From positions 62,001-126,000 of the forward strand of contig NZ_JAAAKZ010000004.1 of NCBI RefSeq assembly GCF_009905605.1: DNA of 64,000 nucleotides, in the 5' to 3' direction. This DNA is from Runella sp. CRIBMP. GTDB taxonomy: Bacteria > Bacteroidota > Bacteroidia > Cytophagales > Spirosomataceae. The notes below the pieces were generated by a model. That model was not told the origin of the DNA. It saw only the letters and a program-made list of their open reading frames with translations, and made no database searches. Positions 26,552-34,214 of the stretch are shown here, one piece after another (positions within the stretch are counted from its first letter, which is position 1; each line of letters begins with the position of its first letter). The translations under genes were made by a program, and so were the position numbers.

Positions 26552-27804
26552 GAGTCGTTTTAGTCTCGTTGTCTTTTGTTTTATTTGGGGGTTGTTTTTT
26601 GCAGCCTATTCAAGCTCAAACAGAGAAGAAAAAAGCGCTCTTTGTCATTGTCGACGGAATTGCGGCGGATGTGATTGAAAAGTTAAAATTGCCAAATCTG
26701 ACGGCTATTGCCCAAACGGGAGGCTACACACGAGCGTATGTGGGCGGCAAAAAAAACACCTATTCTCAAACTCCCACCATCTCGGCGGTGGGGTACAATA
26801 GCTTGTTGACGGGAACGTGGGTAAACAAACACAACGTGTGGGACAATAACATCAAAGACCCTAATTATCATTATTGGACCATTTTTAGGTTTTTTGAAGC
26901 GCAGTATCCTCACAAGAAAACAGCGGTTTTTTCAACTTGGCTCGACAATCGTACAAAACTGATTGGGGAAGGGTTGCCGCAAACCAACCAACTACAACTA
27001 GATTATTTCTTTGACGGATTTGAATTGGATACGCTTCATTTTCCGCACGATAAAGAAGCCGAATATATCCATCAAATTGACGAAAAAGTGGTTGACGAAG
27101 CCGCGCGATACCTCCAAAACGAAGCACCTGACCTTTCGTGGGTTTACTTGGAATATACAGACGACATGGGGCATAAATTCGGTGACAGCGACCGTTTTAC
27201 CAACGCAGTTCGTCTGATGGACAACCAAATGGGGCGATTGTGGAAGGCCATTCAGTATCGGGAGCAAAATTTTGGGGAAGAATGGCAACTGTATATTACC
27301 ACTGATCACGGACGCGACGCCGCAAGCGGCAAAAACCACGGAGGACAGTCGGACCGGGAGCGGAGCACTTGGATTGTAACCAATGCCAAAGACCTTAATG
27401 CCTATTTTCAGGGAAAAACGGGAGCCGAAACGCTCCCTGCTGTGGTGGATATCATGCCATCTATCGCTCGGCATTTGGGCGTTTCGATTCCTAAAATACA
27501 GGCATTTGAAGTGGACGGAAACCCTCTGACTGGCAAATTGTCGCTCGTAAATTCAACCTTGAAAAAAGAGGGAAATCAGTTGGACTTGACGTGGAAAGCG
27601 CTAGAAAAGGAAGGAACCGTAAAAATATGGCTAACCACCACCAATGAATTTGAGCAGGGTAAAAAAGATCGCTATTTGCTCATGGACGAAGTGCCCGTCG
27701 TCAACGAAAAAGCCCTGATAGATGTAACAAAAATTCCTTCAAAGTTTTATAAGATTGTATTGGAAGCAAAATACAATGTACAAAATAAGTGGTTGGTAGA
27801 ATAA
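26548..27804 (+). CDS. Secreted type I phosphodiesterase/nucleotide pyrophosphatase-like (alkaline phosphatase superfamily)
   Basis: The 418-residue protein has a signal peptide (about 1-23, ending IQAQ). The alkaline phosphatase superfamily core follows: FVIVDGIAADV gives the first metal Asp, SQTPTISAVGYNSLLTG the nucleophile Thr region, EYTDDMGHKFG the metal Asp/His pair, and TTDHGRD the last Asp-His pair. It should cleave phosphodiesters or phosphoesters in the periplasm or at the surface. The C-terminal 90 residues look like an Ig-like beta domain. The ATG overlaps the ppk1 stop by four bases. A link to phosphate handling is an inference from the coupling. Confidence 0.9.
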   Translation: MRVVLVSLSFVLFGGCFLQPIQAQTEKKKALFVIVDGIAADVIEKLKLPNLTAIAQTGGYTRAYVGGKKNTYSQTPTISAVGYNSLLTGTWVNKHNVWDNNIKDPNYHYWTIFRFFEAQYPHKKTAVFSTWLDNRTKLIGEGLPQTNQLQLDYFFDGFELDTLHFPHDKEAEYIHQIDEKVVDEAARYLQNEAPDLSWVYLEYTDDMGHKFGDSDRFTNAVRLMDNQMGRLWKAIQYREQNFGEEWQLYITTDHGRDAASGKNHGGQSDRERSTWIVTNAKDLNAYFQGKTGAETLPAVVDIMPSIARHLGVSIPKIQAFEVDGNPLTGKLSLVNSTLKKEGNQLDLTWKALEKEGTVKIWLTTTNEFEQGKKDRYLLMDEVPVVNEKALIDVTKIPSKFYKIVLEAKYNVQNKWLVE

Positions 27805-27898
27805 ATACACCATTCCAACCTTTGGCTTGATGTCAGCGTCATGGTTTTAGCAGCTTTTTTTGCTGTCTATACTATTATAAGCAGAATGCGTTGACACA

Positions 27899-28381
27899 AT
27901 GAAAAAAATAATTTTGTTCGGACTGGTGGCTTTGATTGGTATTCGCTGTCAGTCCACTTCAGATGCAGTACTGGCCCCAGAGGCGGCGGGATGCATTTCC
28001 GATCAGCCGATTTTAACTGGGAAATGGACGATGACGGAGTTCCGTTATTTTGGGGGATGCTGTCCCGTTATTGCCGATTCTTCTTGGAAAAAAGCCCCCG
28101 AAAATTCGTATTTATTGGAATTTACCAACGACGGTCAGTTAAAAGTGACAAATAATCTTTCGGGAACTAATGGTGTAGCGCCAGCATTTCCCGCCAGATT
28201 AATGACAGATTTTAAATTTGATGGAAAACAGATTTCGTTGGGGGAGCAAATTCTTGGTGGGGTGGCCTGGGAAAAGAAAACGCGGGTGGTAAAATTAACC
28301 ACTAAAGAATTGATACTGGGGATAATCGTGGGCAAAGAAGGCGAAACCAATGAGCGAAAGTTTGTGAGAATTTGCCAATAA
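27899..28381 (+). CDS. Small lipoprotein of unknown function (160 aa)
   Basis: The N-terminus carries a lipoprotein signal with a lipobox-like GIRC at about residues 14-17. The mature part begins with a Cys-containing stretch (EAAGCISD), then LTGKWTMTEFRYFGGCCPVI. The rest is a beta-rich domain with LLEFTNDGQLKV and a closing KFVRICQ. The pattern of a W-T/M-x-x-x-F opening followed by antiparallel strands recalls lipocalin-like or META-type small lipoproteins of Bacteroidota, but I cannot place it firmly. Four cysteines in the mature part may form disulfides. It stands alone between the phosphodiesterase and aconitase genes. Confidence 0.75.
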   Translation: MKKIILFGLVALIGIRCQSTSDAVLAPEAAGCISDQPILTGKWTMTEFRYFGGCCPVIADSSWKKAPENSYLLEFTNDGQLKVTNNLSGTNGVAPAFPARLMTDFKFDGKQISLGEQILGGVAWEKKTRVVKLTTKELILGIIVGKEGETNERKFVRICQ

Positions 28382-28462
28382 AAAACGATTGCACGTGGAT
28401 TGATGTTGGTTATAATAGACAGCAGGGTAGAACAACGATTGCAAAACAAGTAAAACCTGAAT

Positions 28463-28501
28463 CTAAGGTGCTTCCTTAGGTTGTAGAAGGTTTTCTACAA
28501 C
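28463..28501. promoter_or_regulatory. Two adjacent hairpins upstream of aconitase
   Basis: CTAAGG/CCTTAG (28463-28468 with 28474-28479) is followed directly by a 9-bp perfect stem (28480-28488 with 28493-28501, loop GGTT). There is no T tract, so they could be the 3' end of the lipoprotein transcript or part of the aconitase upstream region. Confidence 0.45.
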
Positions 28502-28582
28502 TATTTAGCAAGATTTTTAGGGTATTTTGCTTTACAGTTTGTAGTTTTATGCCTGTAAATTAACTCATCAATTTCATATACT

Positions 28583-30856
28583 ATGGCATTATTTGATTTA
28601 GATATGATGCAAAGCCTCTATGCTAAGCTCGGTGAACGAGTAGAGGCTGCTCGTAAAGTGGTAGGCCGTCCGCTTACGTATACAGAAAAAATTCTGTATG
28701 CTCACCTTACGCAAGGAGACGCAACCACCGTTTATGAGCGTGGAAAATCATACGTTGATTTTGGTCCCGACCGCGTAGCTATGCAGGATGCAACGGCTCA
28801 AATGGCGTTGTTGCAGTTCATGCAGGCGGGTCGTCCTAAAGTAGCGGTTCCTTCAACCGTACACTGTGACCACTTAATTACGGCCCAGGTAGGTTCGTCG
28901 GAAGATTTAAGTAAAGCAGTGGTTGAAAATCAGGAAGTATACGATTTCCTTTCTTCTGTTTCCAATAAATACGGCATTGGCTTCTGGAAACCCGGAGCGG
29001 GTATCATTCACCAAGTGGTGCTTGAAAACTACGCATTTCCAGGCGGTATGATGATCGGAACCGACTCACACACCGTAAACGCGGGTGGATTGGGAATGAT
29101 TGCCATCGGAGTGGGTGGTGCAGATGCCTGCGACGTAATGGCTGGCTTGCCGTGGGAGCTTAAATTCCCTAAATTAATTGGGGTAAAACTAACGGGTAAA
29201 TTGAGCGGCTGGACGTCGCCAAAAGACGTAATCCTAAAAGTAGCAGGTATTCTTACTGTAAAAGGTGGAACGGGTGCTATTGTGGAATACTTTGGTGAAG
29301 GGGCTACTTCGATGTCATGTACCGGCAAAGGAACGATCTGTAACATGGGTGCTGAAATCGGAGCCACAACTTCCACCTTTGCCTACGACGAGTCGATGGA
29401 GCGCTACTTGCGTTCAACGGGTCGTGATGCCGTAGCCGACATAGCCAACACGGTAAAAGAACACCTTACGGCTGATGCGGGGGTATACGATGAACCCGAA
29501 AAATATTTTGACCAAGTTATTGAAATCAACCTCAGCGAACTAGAGCCACATTTGAACGGGCCATTTACGCCTGACTTGGCAACGCCAATTTCAAAAATGA
29601 AAGAAGCGGCTTTGGCCAATGGTTGGCCGACCAAAATTGAGGTAGGGTTGATTGGTTCATGCACCAACTCTTCTTACGAAGACATTGCTCGTTCGGCTTC
29701 TTTGGCGCGTCAGGTAGCGGCCAAACACCTTAAAACCAAAGCTGAATTTACCATCACTCCCGGCTCTGAGCAAGTGCGTTACACGGTAGAAAGAGATGGC
29801 TTCCTGGCCACTTTTGACGAAATTGGCGGTAAAGTATTTGCCAATGCCTGCGGTCCCTGCATTGGAATGTGGGCGCGGGTGGGTGCTGAAAAGCAAGAAC
29901 GCAACACCATCGTTCACTCGTTTAACCGTAACTTTGCCAAACGGGCCGACGGAAACCCCAACACCCTGGCATTCGTAGGCTCGCCTGAATTGGTGACGGC
30001 CTTGGCCATTGCGGGTGATTTGACATTTAATCCCCTGACTGATACCCTCATCAACGAATTGGGGGAAGAGGTAAGACTTGACGATCCAAGCGGAGACGAA
30101 CTGCCACCACGTGGTTTTGACGTAGAAGATGCTGGCTACCAAGCCCCTGCTGAAGACGGCAGCGGTATTTCAGTAGCCGTTTCTCCGACATCGAATCGTC
30201 TTCAATTGCTTGACCCGTTTGCGGCTTGGGAAGGTACCGACCTCAAAGGTTTGAAAGTGTTGATTAAAGCCAAAGGAAAGTGTACTACCGACCACATTTC
30301 GATGGCGGGTCCGTGGTTGAAGTACCGTGGTCATTTAGACAATATATCAAATAACCTTTTGATTGGTGCTGTAAACTTCTTTAACGAGAAAACGGATAAC
30401 GTTAAAAACCAATTGACGGGCGAGTACGGTCCTGTACCCGCTACCCAGCGCGCTTACAAAGCGGCGGGTATCGGTTCAATTGTAGTTGGTGATGAAAACT
30501 ACGGTGAAGGCTCGTCACGTGAGCACGCGGCCATGGAGCCTCGCCACTTGGGAGTACGTGCGGTACTGGTAAAATCGTTTGCTCGTATCCACGAAACCAA
30601 CCTGAAAAAACAAGGAATGTTGGCCTTAACATTTGCGGATAAGGCTGATTACGACAAAATTCAAGAAGACGACAGCGTTGATATTGTTGGATTGACAGAA
30701 TTTGCTCCAGGAAAATCGTTAACGTTGGTATTCAACCACGCTGATGGAACCAAAGACGAAGTAGTAGTCAATCATACTTACAACGACCAACAAATCGAGT
30801 GGTTTAAAGCAGGTGCTGCATTGAATATCATTCGGGCGCAAGTTGCTGGTAATTAG
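28583..30856 (+). CDS. Aconitate hydratase (mitochondrial-type aconitase)
   Basis: Converts citrate to isocitrate through a [4Fe-4S] cluster in the TCA cycle. The 757-residue length and the sequence order match the mitochondrial-type aconitases common in Bacteroidota: [27 protein letters not shown], the first cluster Cys in [11 protein letters not shown], and the cluster pair in [11 protein letters not shown]. The swivel domain follows with [14 protein letters not shown] and [15 protein letters not shown]. Cytosolic and monocistronic, with two terminators behind it. Confidence 0.97.
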   Translation: MALFDLDMMQSLYAKLGERVEAARKVVGRPLTYTEKILYAHLTQGDATTVYERGKSYVDFGPDRVAMQDATAQMALLQFMQAGRPKVAVPSTVHCDHLITAQVGSSEDLSKAVVENQEVYDFLSSVSNKYGIGFWKPGAGIIHQVVLENYAFPGGMMIGTDSHTVNAGGLGMIAIGVGGADACDVMAGLPWELKFPKLIGVKLTGKLSGWTSPKDVILKVAGILTVKGGTGAIVEYFGEGATSMSCTGKGTICNMGAEIGATTSTFAYDESMERYLRSTGRDAVADIANTVKEHLTADAGVYDEPEKYFDQVIEINLSELEPHLNGPFTPDLATPISKMKEAALANGWPTKIEVGLIGSCTNSSYEDIARSASLARQVAAKHLKTKAEFTITPGSEQVRYTVERDGFLATFDEIGGKVFANACGPCIGMWARVGAEKQERNTIVHSFNRNFAKRADGNPNTLAFVGSPELVTALAIAGDLTFNPLTDTLINELGEEVRLDDPSGDELPPRGFDVEDAGYQAPAEDGSGISVAVSPTSNRLQLLDPFAAWEGTDLKGLKVLIKAKGKCTTDHISMAGPWLKYRGHLDNISNNLLIGAVNFFNEKTDNVKNQLTGEYGPVPATQRAYKAAGIGSIVVGDENYGEGSSREHAAMEPRHLGVRAVLVKSFARIHETNLKKQGMLALTFADKADYDKIQEDDSVDIVGLTEFAPGKSLTLVFNHADGTKDEVVVNHTYNDQQIEWFKAGAALNIIRAQVAGN

Positions 30857-30883
30857 TCTGTTACTCAGAAATACGTAATAGAG

Positions 30884-30913
30884 TAAGCGGGGCATTTGCT
30901 CCGCTTATTTTTT
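30884..30913 (+). terminator. Rho-independent terminator of aconitase
   Basis: A 10-bp stem (30884-30893 with 30898-30907, one G-U pair) around ATTT is followed by TTTTTT at 30908-30913. Confidence 0.85.
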
Positions 30914-30937
30914 GTTCAGTTGGTGAAGTGACAAAAT

Positions 30938-30967
30938 AAAAAAAGCTGCCGAGAGGCAGCTTTTTTT
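30938..30967. terminator. Bidirectional terminator between aconitase and CHRD gene
   Basis: A perfect 13-bp stem (30938-30950 with 30955-30967) with a GAGA loop has an A7 run on one side and a T7 run on the other. It can terminate transcripts from both convergent genes. Confidence 0.9.
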
Positions 30968-30987
30968 GAAAAGTCTTTGCAGAAATG

Positions 30988-31464
30988 TTATTGGCGGGCT
31001 GCCTTCCAAGCTACAAAGTCAGACATATTTACCTGACCGCGAATTTCTCCACCTCTATTAACAGCCGTGTGAAGATTGGCGTAAAATAGACCTGAGAAAA
31101 GCAAATTTTCCTGTTGTTGGTTTAATCCCTCCCATCTACCAGAAATAGGTGATGTGGTTACTGCGCTAAACGTATGGACTACACCGCCAGTTTCCCAACT
31201 GTTTCCGCTGTGGAAGTGACCAGCCGTTGGGGTAAGGCCAGAATACGTAATGGTATAAGTAAGGGTTTTGGTTTCTTTGTTGTAAATCCCTTCCATCCTA
31301 CCTGTAGCACTCGTTGTAACAGGAGGAACCTCATTAGCACCAGTCAACGTCGCTTCAAATTTAACCTCTGGATTTGTGTGTGGACCTTCGTCTTTACAGC
31401 CAACCATAACGCCTACCGTGAACAGGGCGAAAAAAACGGGTAAAGCTTGCGTCAATCTCTTCAT
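30988..31464 (-). CDS. CHRD domain lipoprotein
   Basis: The 158-residue protein has a lipoprotein signal ending in the lipobox GVMVGC (Cys at about 23), so it is anchored to a membrane. Nearly all of the rest is a CHRD (chordin-like) domain: FEATLTGANEVPPVTTSATG, a central LTYTITYSGLTPTAGHFH, and the closing GLFYANLHTAVNRGGEIRGQV. This beta-barrel-like module occurs in many secreted bacterial proteins, with no firm biochemical role assigned. It is monocistronic and ends at a bidirectional terminator shared with aconitase. Confidence 0.92.
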   Translation of the reverse strand: MKRLTQALPVFFALFTVGVMVGCKDEGPHTNPEVKFEATLTGANEVPPVTTSATGRMEGIYNKETKTLTYTITYSGLTPTAGHFHSGNSWETGGVVHTFSAVTTSPISGRWEGLNQQQENLLFSGLFYANLHTAVNRGGEIRGQVNMSDFVAWKAARQ

Positions 31465-31544
31465 GGAATTTGCTGATTTGTTTGTTTAGTTGCAATAATA
31501 TAGGTTTATCTCAGAATATACAAAAATTTGTGCATAAAAATCCT

Positions 31545-32315
31545 TCAACGTACCCTCCAAACGTCTAATTTTCGAACGTAAAGCGGCTGTTGGTCCCACC
31601 AAATACGGAGCCACTCGTCGGTTTCTCCGATGACCGTTACTTTGTTTCCCTGGGCAATCGACAATGTGACCGGAGCCGCCGAGGAGGGGGCATCCCGCAG
31701 ATAAGTTTGACCTTTGTTGATGATGGCAATCTGGTAAGAATCAGGGAGATTGAGTAGCAAAAGTAGGGCAATTAAATAGGCAATCACCACAAATTTATGA
31801 CGGCTTCGAATGGATTCTCCCTTGACTCTCTTTTGGTTTAACGCCCAAAATGCATAAATGGCCACAATCAACAAAAATAAATTAAAGTAGAGGGAGTATT
31901 TGCGAAAGAAAAGGAAAACAAAACTAAAATCATCCACTTCATAACCCATCAGGTTGTGATTGGCGGCAATTTCGTTGATTTTGTTTAAGATGTTTTGACG
32001 GGGTTGTTTATTATAAATCATGCTTAGATAATAAAGTGCCCGTGCATAGTCATTTTGCTTTTCGCTGATGAAAGCCAATTTATAATAAATTGGAATGGGA
32101 ATAGCGGTCGTGTTGACGACCTGCGAAAGGTGCTTTTCGTACAGTACCTTTGCCTCTGCCTGCCGGCCGCTCAAAAACAACGAATCAGCTTGCGATAGGT
32201 TTACGTCCTGCGCCTGTGTCGACAGCGTGATGATGAGTAAACACATCCATTTCCAACAAATCGATAACCATTTATTGTTCTTCAATTGTTTTTTATCGGT
32301 TGGTATATCCCTCAT
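31545..32315 (-). CDS. TPR-like membrane protein with C-terminal SH3-type domain
   Basis: The 256-residue protein has a signal peptide or first helix ending near STQAQ, then a helical repeat region (QADSLFLSGRQAEAKVLYEKHL, YYKLAFISEKQNDYARALYYLSMIY) that fits two TPRs. Two membrane helices follow (YSLYFNLFLLIVAIYAFWAL and FVVIAYLIALLLLLNL). A periplasmic bacterial SH3 domain ends it (TYLRDAPSSAAPVTLSIAQG, VTVIGETDEWLRIWW). This order resembles the BatE-like proteins of Bacteroidota aerotolerance operons, but no Bat genes are nearby. I use the ATG at 32315; a GTG at 32327 is in frame. It follows the SDR gene by 30 bases and is probably co-transcribed with it. Confidence 0.75.
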   Translation of the reverse strand: MRDIPTDKKQLKNNKWLSICWKWMCLLIITLSTQAQDVNLSQADSLFLSGRQAEAKVLYEKHLSQVVNTTAIPIPIYYKLAFISEKQNDYARALYYLSMIYNKQPRQNILNKINEIAANHNLMGYEVDDFSFVFLFFRKYSLYFNLFLLIVAIYAFWALNQKRVKGESIRSRHKFVVIAYLIALLLLLNLPDSYQIAIINKGQTYLRDAPSSAAPVTLSIAQGNKVTVIGETDEWLRIWWDQQPLYVRKLDVWRVR

Positions 32316-32345
32316 TTTCCACGCCACTCTTCCCGTTTTTTCTTA

Positions 32346-33119
32346 TTAATTATTCAATTTCACAAAACCACCGTCGATTAAGTAATCACATCCTGTAATG
32401 AAACCTGCTTCGTCAGAACACAGGTAAAGGGCCAACGCGGCAATTTCTTTGGGTTTTGCCATTCGCCCGATGGGTTGTGTTTTAGAAAGTTTCTCAAACA
32501 TTTCTTCTTCTTGCCCGGGGTAGTTTTTAGCAATAAAGCCATCCACAAAAGGTGTATGTACGCGAGCGGGCGAAAGGCAATTACAACGAATGTTGTTGTG
32601 TAAATAATCTTTAGCCACCGAGAGTGTCATGGCAATGACGGCACCCTTACCAGTCGAGTACGCAAAACGATCGGGAATCCCTACCGATGCTGCCACCGAA
32701 GCGGTATTCAAAATAACGCCGCCCCCTTTAGACAAGAAATGGGGAATAGTAGCAAAAAGGCAATTGTACATGCCCTTTACATTGACGTTCATGATGCGGT
32801 CAAAGTCACTTTCGGTGGTGGTATGTACTTTACCGATGTGGGCGATTCCTGCGTTATTGACTAAAATATTAATGGGATGTTGTTGGGAAATGGCGTCAAT
32901 TGTGGCAATCACGTCTGCCTGTTTGGAGACATCCAGCCCGTGAGCTTGGGCCTTAAACCCTTCGTTTTGGAGTTCAGCGGCCACACTTTGCGCGAGCGTT
33001 TCGTTCAGTTCAAGAATATGGACGTAAGCGCCTTGTTGGGCGAAGAGTTGACTGATTGCCAGTCCAATACCACTGGCACCGCCCGTAATAAGGGCTACTT
33101 TATCGGTAAGTGAAAACAT
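32346..33119 (-). CDS. SDR family oxidoreductase
   Basis: A 257-residue classical short-chain dehydrogenase. It has the cofactor motif TGGASGIG at about 12-19, NNAG near 88-91, catalytic Ser in NTASVAAS, Tyr and Lys in YSTGKGA, and the C-terminal DGGFVKL. The acidic residue after the second strand (LELNE) suggests preference for NAD. It looks like the branch that includes sugar-acid and hydroxyacyl dehydrogenases; the substrate cannot be told. It is the first gene of a probable two-gene minus-strand unit. An AT-rich palindrome stands about 55 bases upstream of its start. Confidence 0.9.
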   Translation of the reverse strand: MFSLTDKVALITGGASGIGLAISQLFAQQGAYVHILELNETLAQSVAAELQNEGFKAQAHGLDVSKQADVIATIDAISQQHPINILVNNAGIAHIGKVHTTTESDFDRIMNVNVKGMYNCLFATIPHFLSKGGGVILNTASVAASVGIPDRFAYSTGKGAVIAMTLSVAKDYLHNNIRCNCLSPARVHTPFVDGFIAKNYPGQEEEMFEKLSKTQPIGRMAKPKEIAALALYLCSDEAGFITGCDYLIDGGFVKLNN

Positions 33120-33173
33120 GAGGTGTAAAATCTTTTTGCTGATTAAAGCGCTAAAGGACGTAAAATTACCGCG

Positions 33174-33215
33174 ATTTTATAAAATTGAACGTTTTTAACC
33201 CTCTAATTTTATAAA
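33174..33215. promoter_or_regulatory. AT-rich palindrome and 32-bp spaced repeat
   Basis: ATTTTATAAAAT (33174-33185) is a perfect 12-bp palindrome, and its first ten bases recur at 33206-33215, 32 bp or about three helical turns away. The pair lies between the divergent SDR and esterase genes, where an operator would be expected. Such AT-rich words can also arise by chance. Confidence 0.3.
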
Positions 33216-33367
33216 TGACTAACTTTTTAGGTCCATGAATCCAAACCGTGTTTGCAATCGTATATGTACCAATTATTCAAAATCGTATCTTTAACCACTA
33301 AATAAGTTTCTTTTGAAGAAATAAGGCCAATTAGGTAGTATTGTTTTTATTAAAATTTCTAAAAAAG

Positions 33368-34210
33368 ATGCATAAGTATACATTAGCATTGGCAGGCTGG
33401 TTGATAGTAGCCTTGGGAGGATGTAAATTGTCAGAGATTACCCCAGCCATTGAAGAGGAAGTGACTGGTTACAGAGAGTTTATTAATCAAGCGTACGGTG
33501 CTGATCCAGTTCAAAAATGCGATATATACGCCCCTGTGACAACGGGAGAGCGCCCTTCAGAAGTGTTGATATTGTTGCACGGAGGCGCGTGGGGGTCGGG
33601 AGATAAGTCGTTTCTGATTCCAAGCGTGATGGGGCTCAAAGGTCGAAACAAAAATTTAACCATCGTCAACGCTAATTATCGCCTTACGAGTACCAAAGGC
33701 ATTCGGTTGGAGCAGCAAATGGCGGACATCCAACTATTGGTGGAGTATTTGCGGAAAAATGCCGATAAGTTTAACATCACCCCAGAGGGGTTTGTGATTG
33801 GTGGGGTAAGCGCAGGGGGACATTTGGCCTTAAATTATGCATATTCCAATTTTGCTGGGGTAAAGCTCAAAGGAGTGGTGGGTATTGCGGCCCCGACCGA
33901 CTTAACTTCCGAGCCACTTCGGGAAGCGGGCCTCGAAATCCCAATTCAACAACTGATCGGAAAAACCTTCTCAGATTCACCAGAAGAATACCAAAAAGCA
34001 AGTCCTTTCTTTATCGTTAACCACAAAGCCCCACCGATTACGATGCTTTTTTATGGCGGCAAAGACAGGGTGGTTCCCAAAGAACAAGGTGAAATTCTTT
34101 GCTTCAAACTCAACCTTCTGCGTCTAAAATACCGTTATTATTTTTATCCTGAAGAAACCCACGATTTTACGGCAGACCTGCTAATTGATAAGATATTAAG
34201 TATTTATTGA
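33368..34210 (+). CDS. Alpha/beta hydrolase lipoprotein (esterase/lipase-like)
   Basis: A 280-residue lipoprotein with lipobox VALGGC (Cys19), so it is anchored to a membrane. The hydrolase fold shows the oxyanion-hole HGGAW at 71-75, the nucleophile in GVSAGGHLALNYA, GGKDRVVP for the acid and ETHDF for the His. This is the HSL/BD-FAE-type arrangement of carbohydrate-ester or small-lipid esterases. The ATG at 33368 gives the signal peptide; the upstream in-frame start adds ten residues. The stop lies only four bases from the stop of the convergent T9SS cargo gene. Confidence 0.88.
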   Translation: MHKYTLALAGWLIVALGGCKLSEITPAIEEEVTGYREFINQAYGADPVQKCDIYAPVTTGERPSEVLILLHGGAWGSGDKSFLIPSVMGLKGRNKNLTIVNANYRLTSTKGIRLEQQMADIQLLVEYLRKNADKFNITPEGFVIGGVSAGGHLALNYAYSNFAGVKLKGVVGIAAPTDLTSEPLREAGLEIPIQQLIGKTFSDSPEEYQKASPFFIVNHKAPPITMLFYGGKDRVVPKEQGEILCFKLNLLRLKYRYYFYPEETHDFTADLLIDKILSIY

Positions 34211-34214
34211 AACC

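Noticed and set aside
27845-27880. Possible terminator after the phosphodiesterase gene (GCAGC, T7, GCTGT)
   Set aside because: The stem is only four to five pairs and the T run is the loop, not the tail.
31174-31443. Plus-strand ORF opposite the CHRD gene
   Set aside because: It is a shadow of a well-supported CHRD coding frame.
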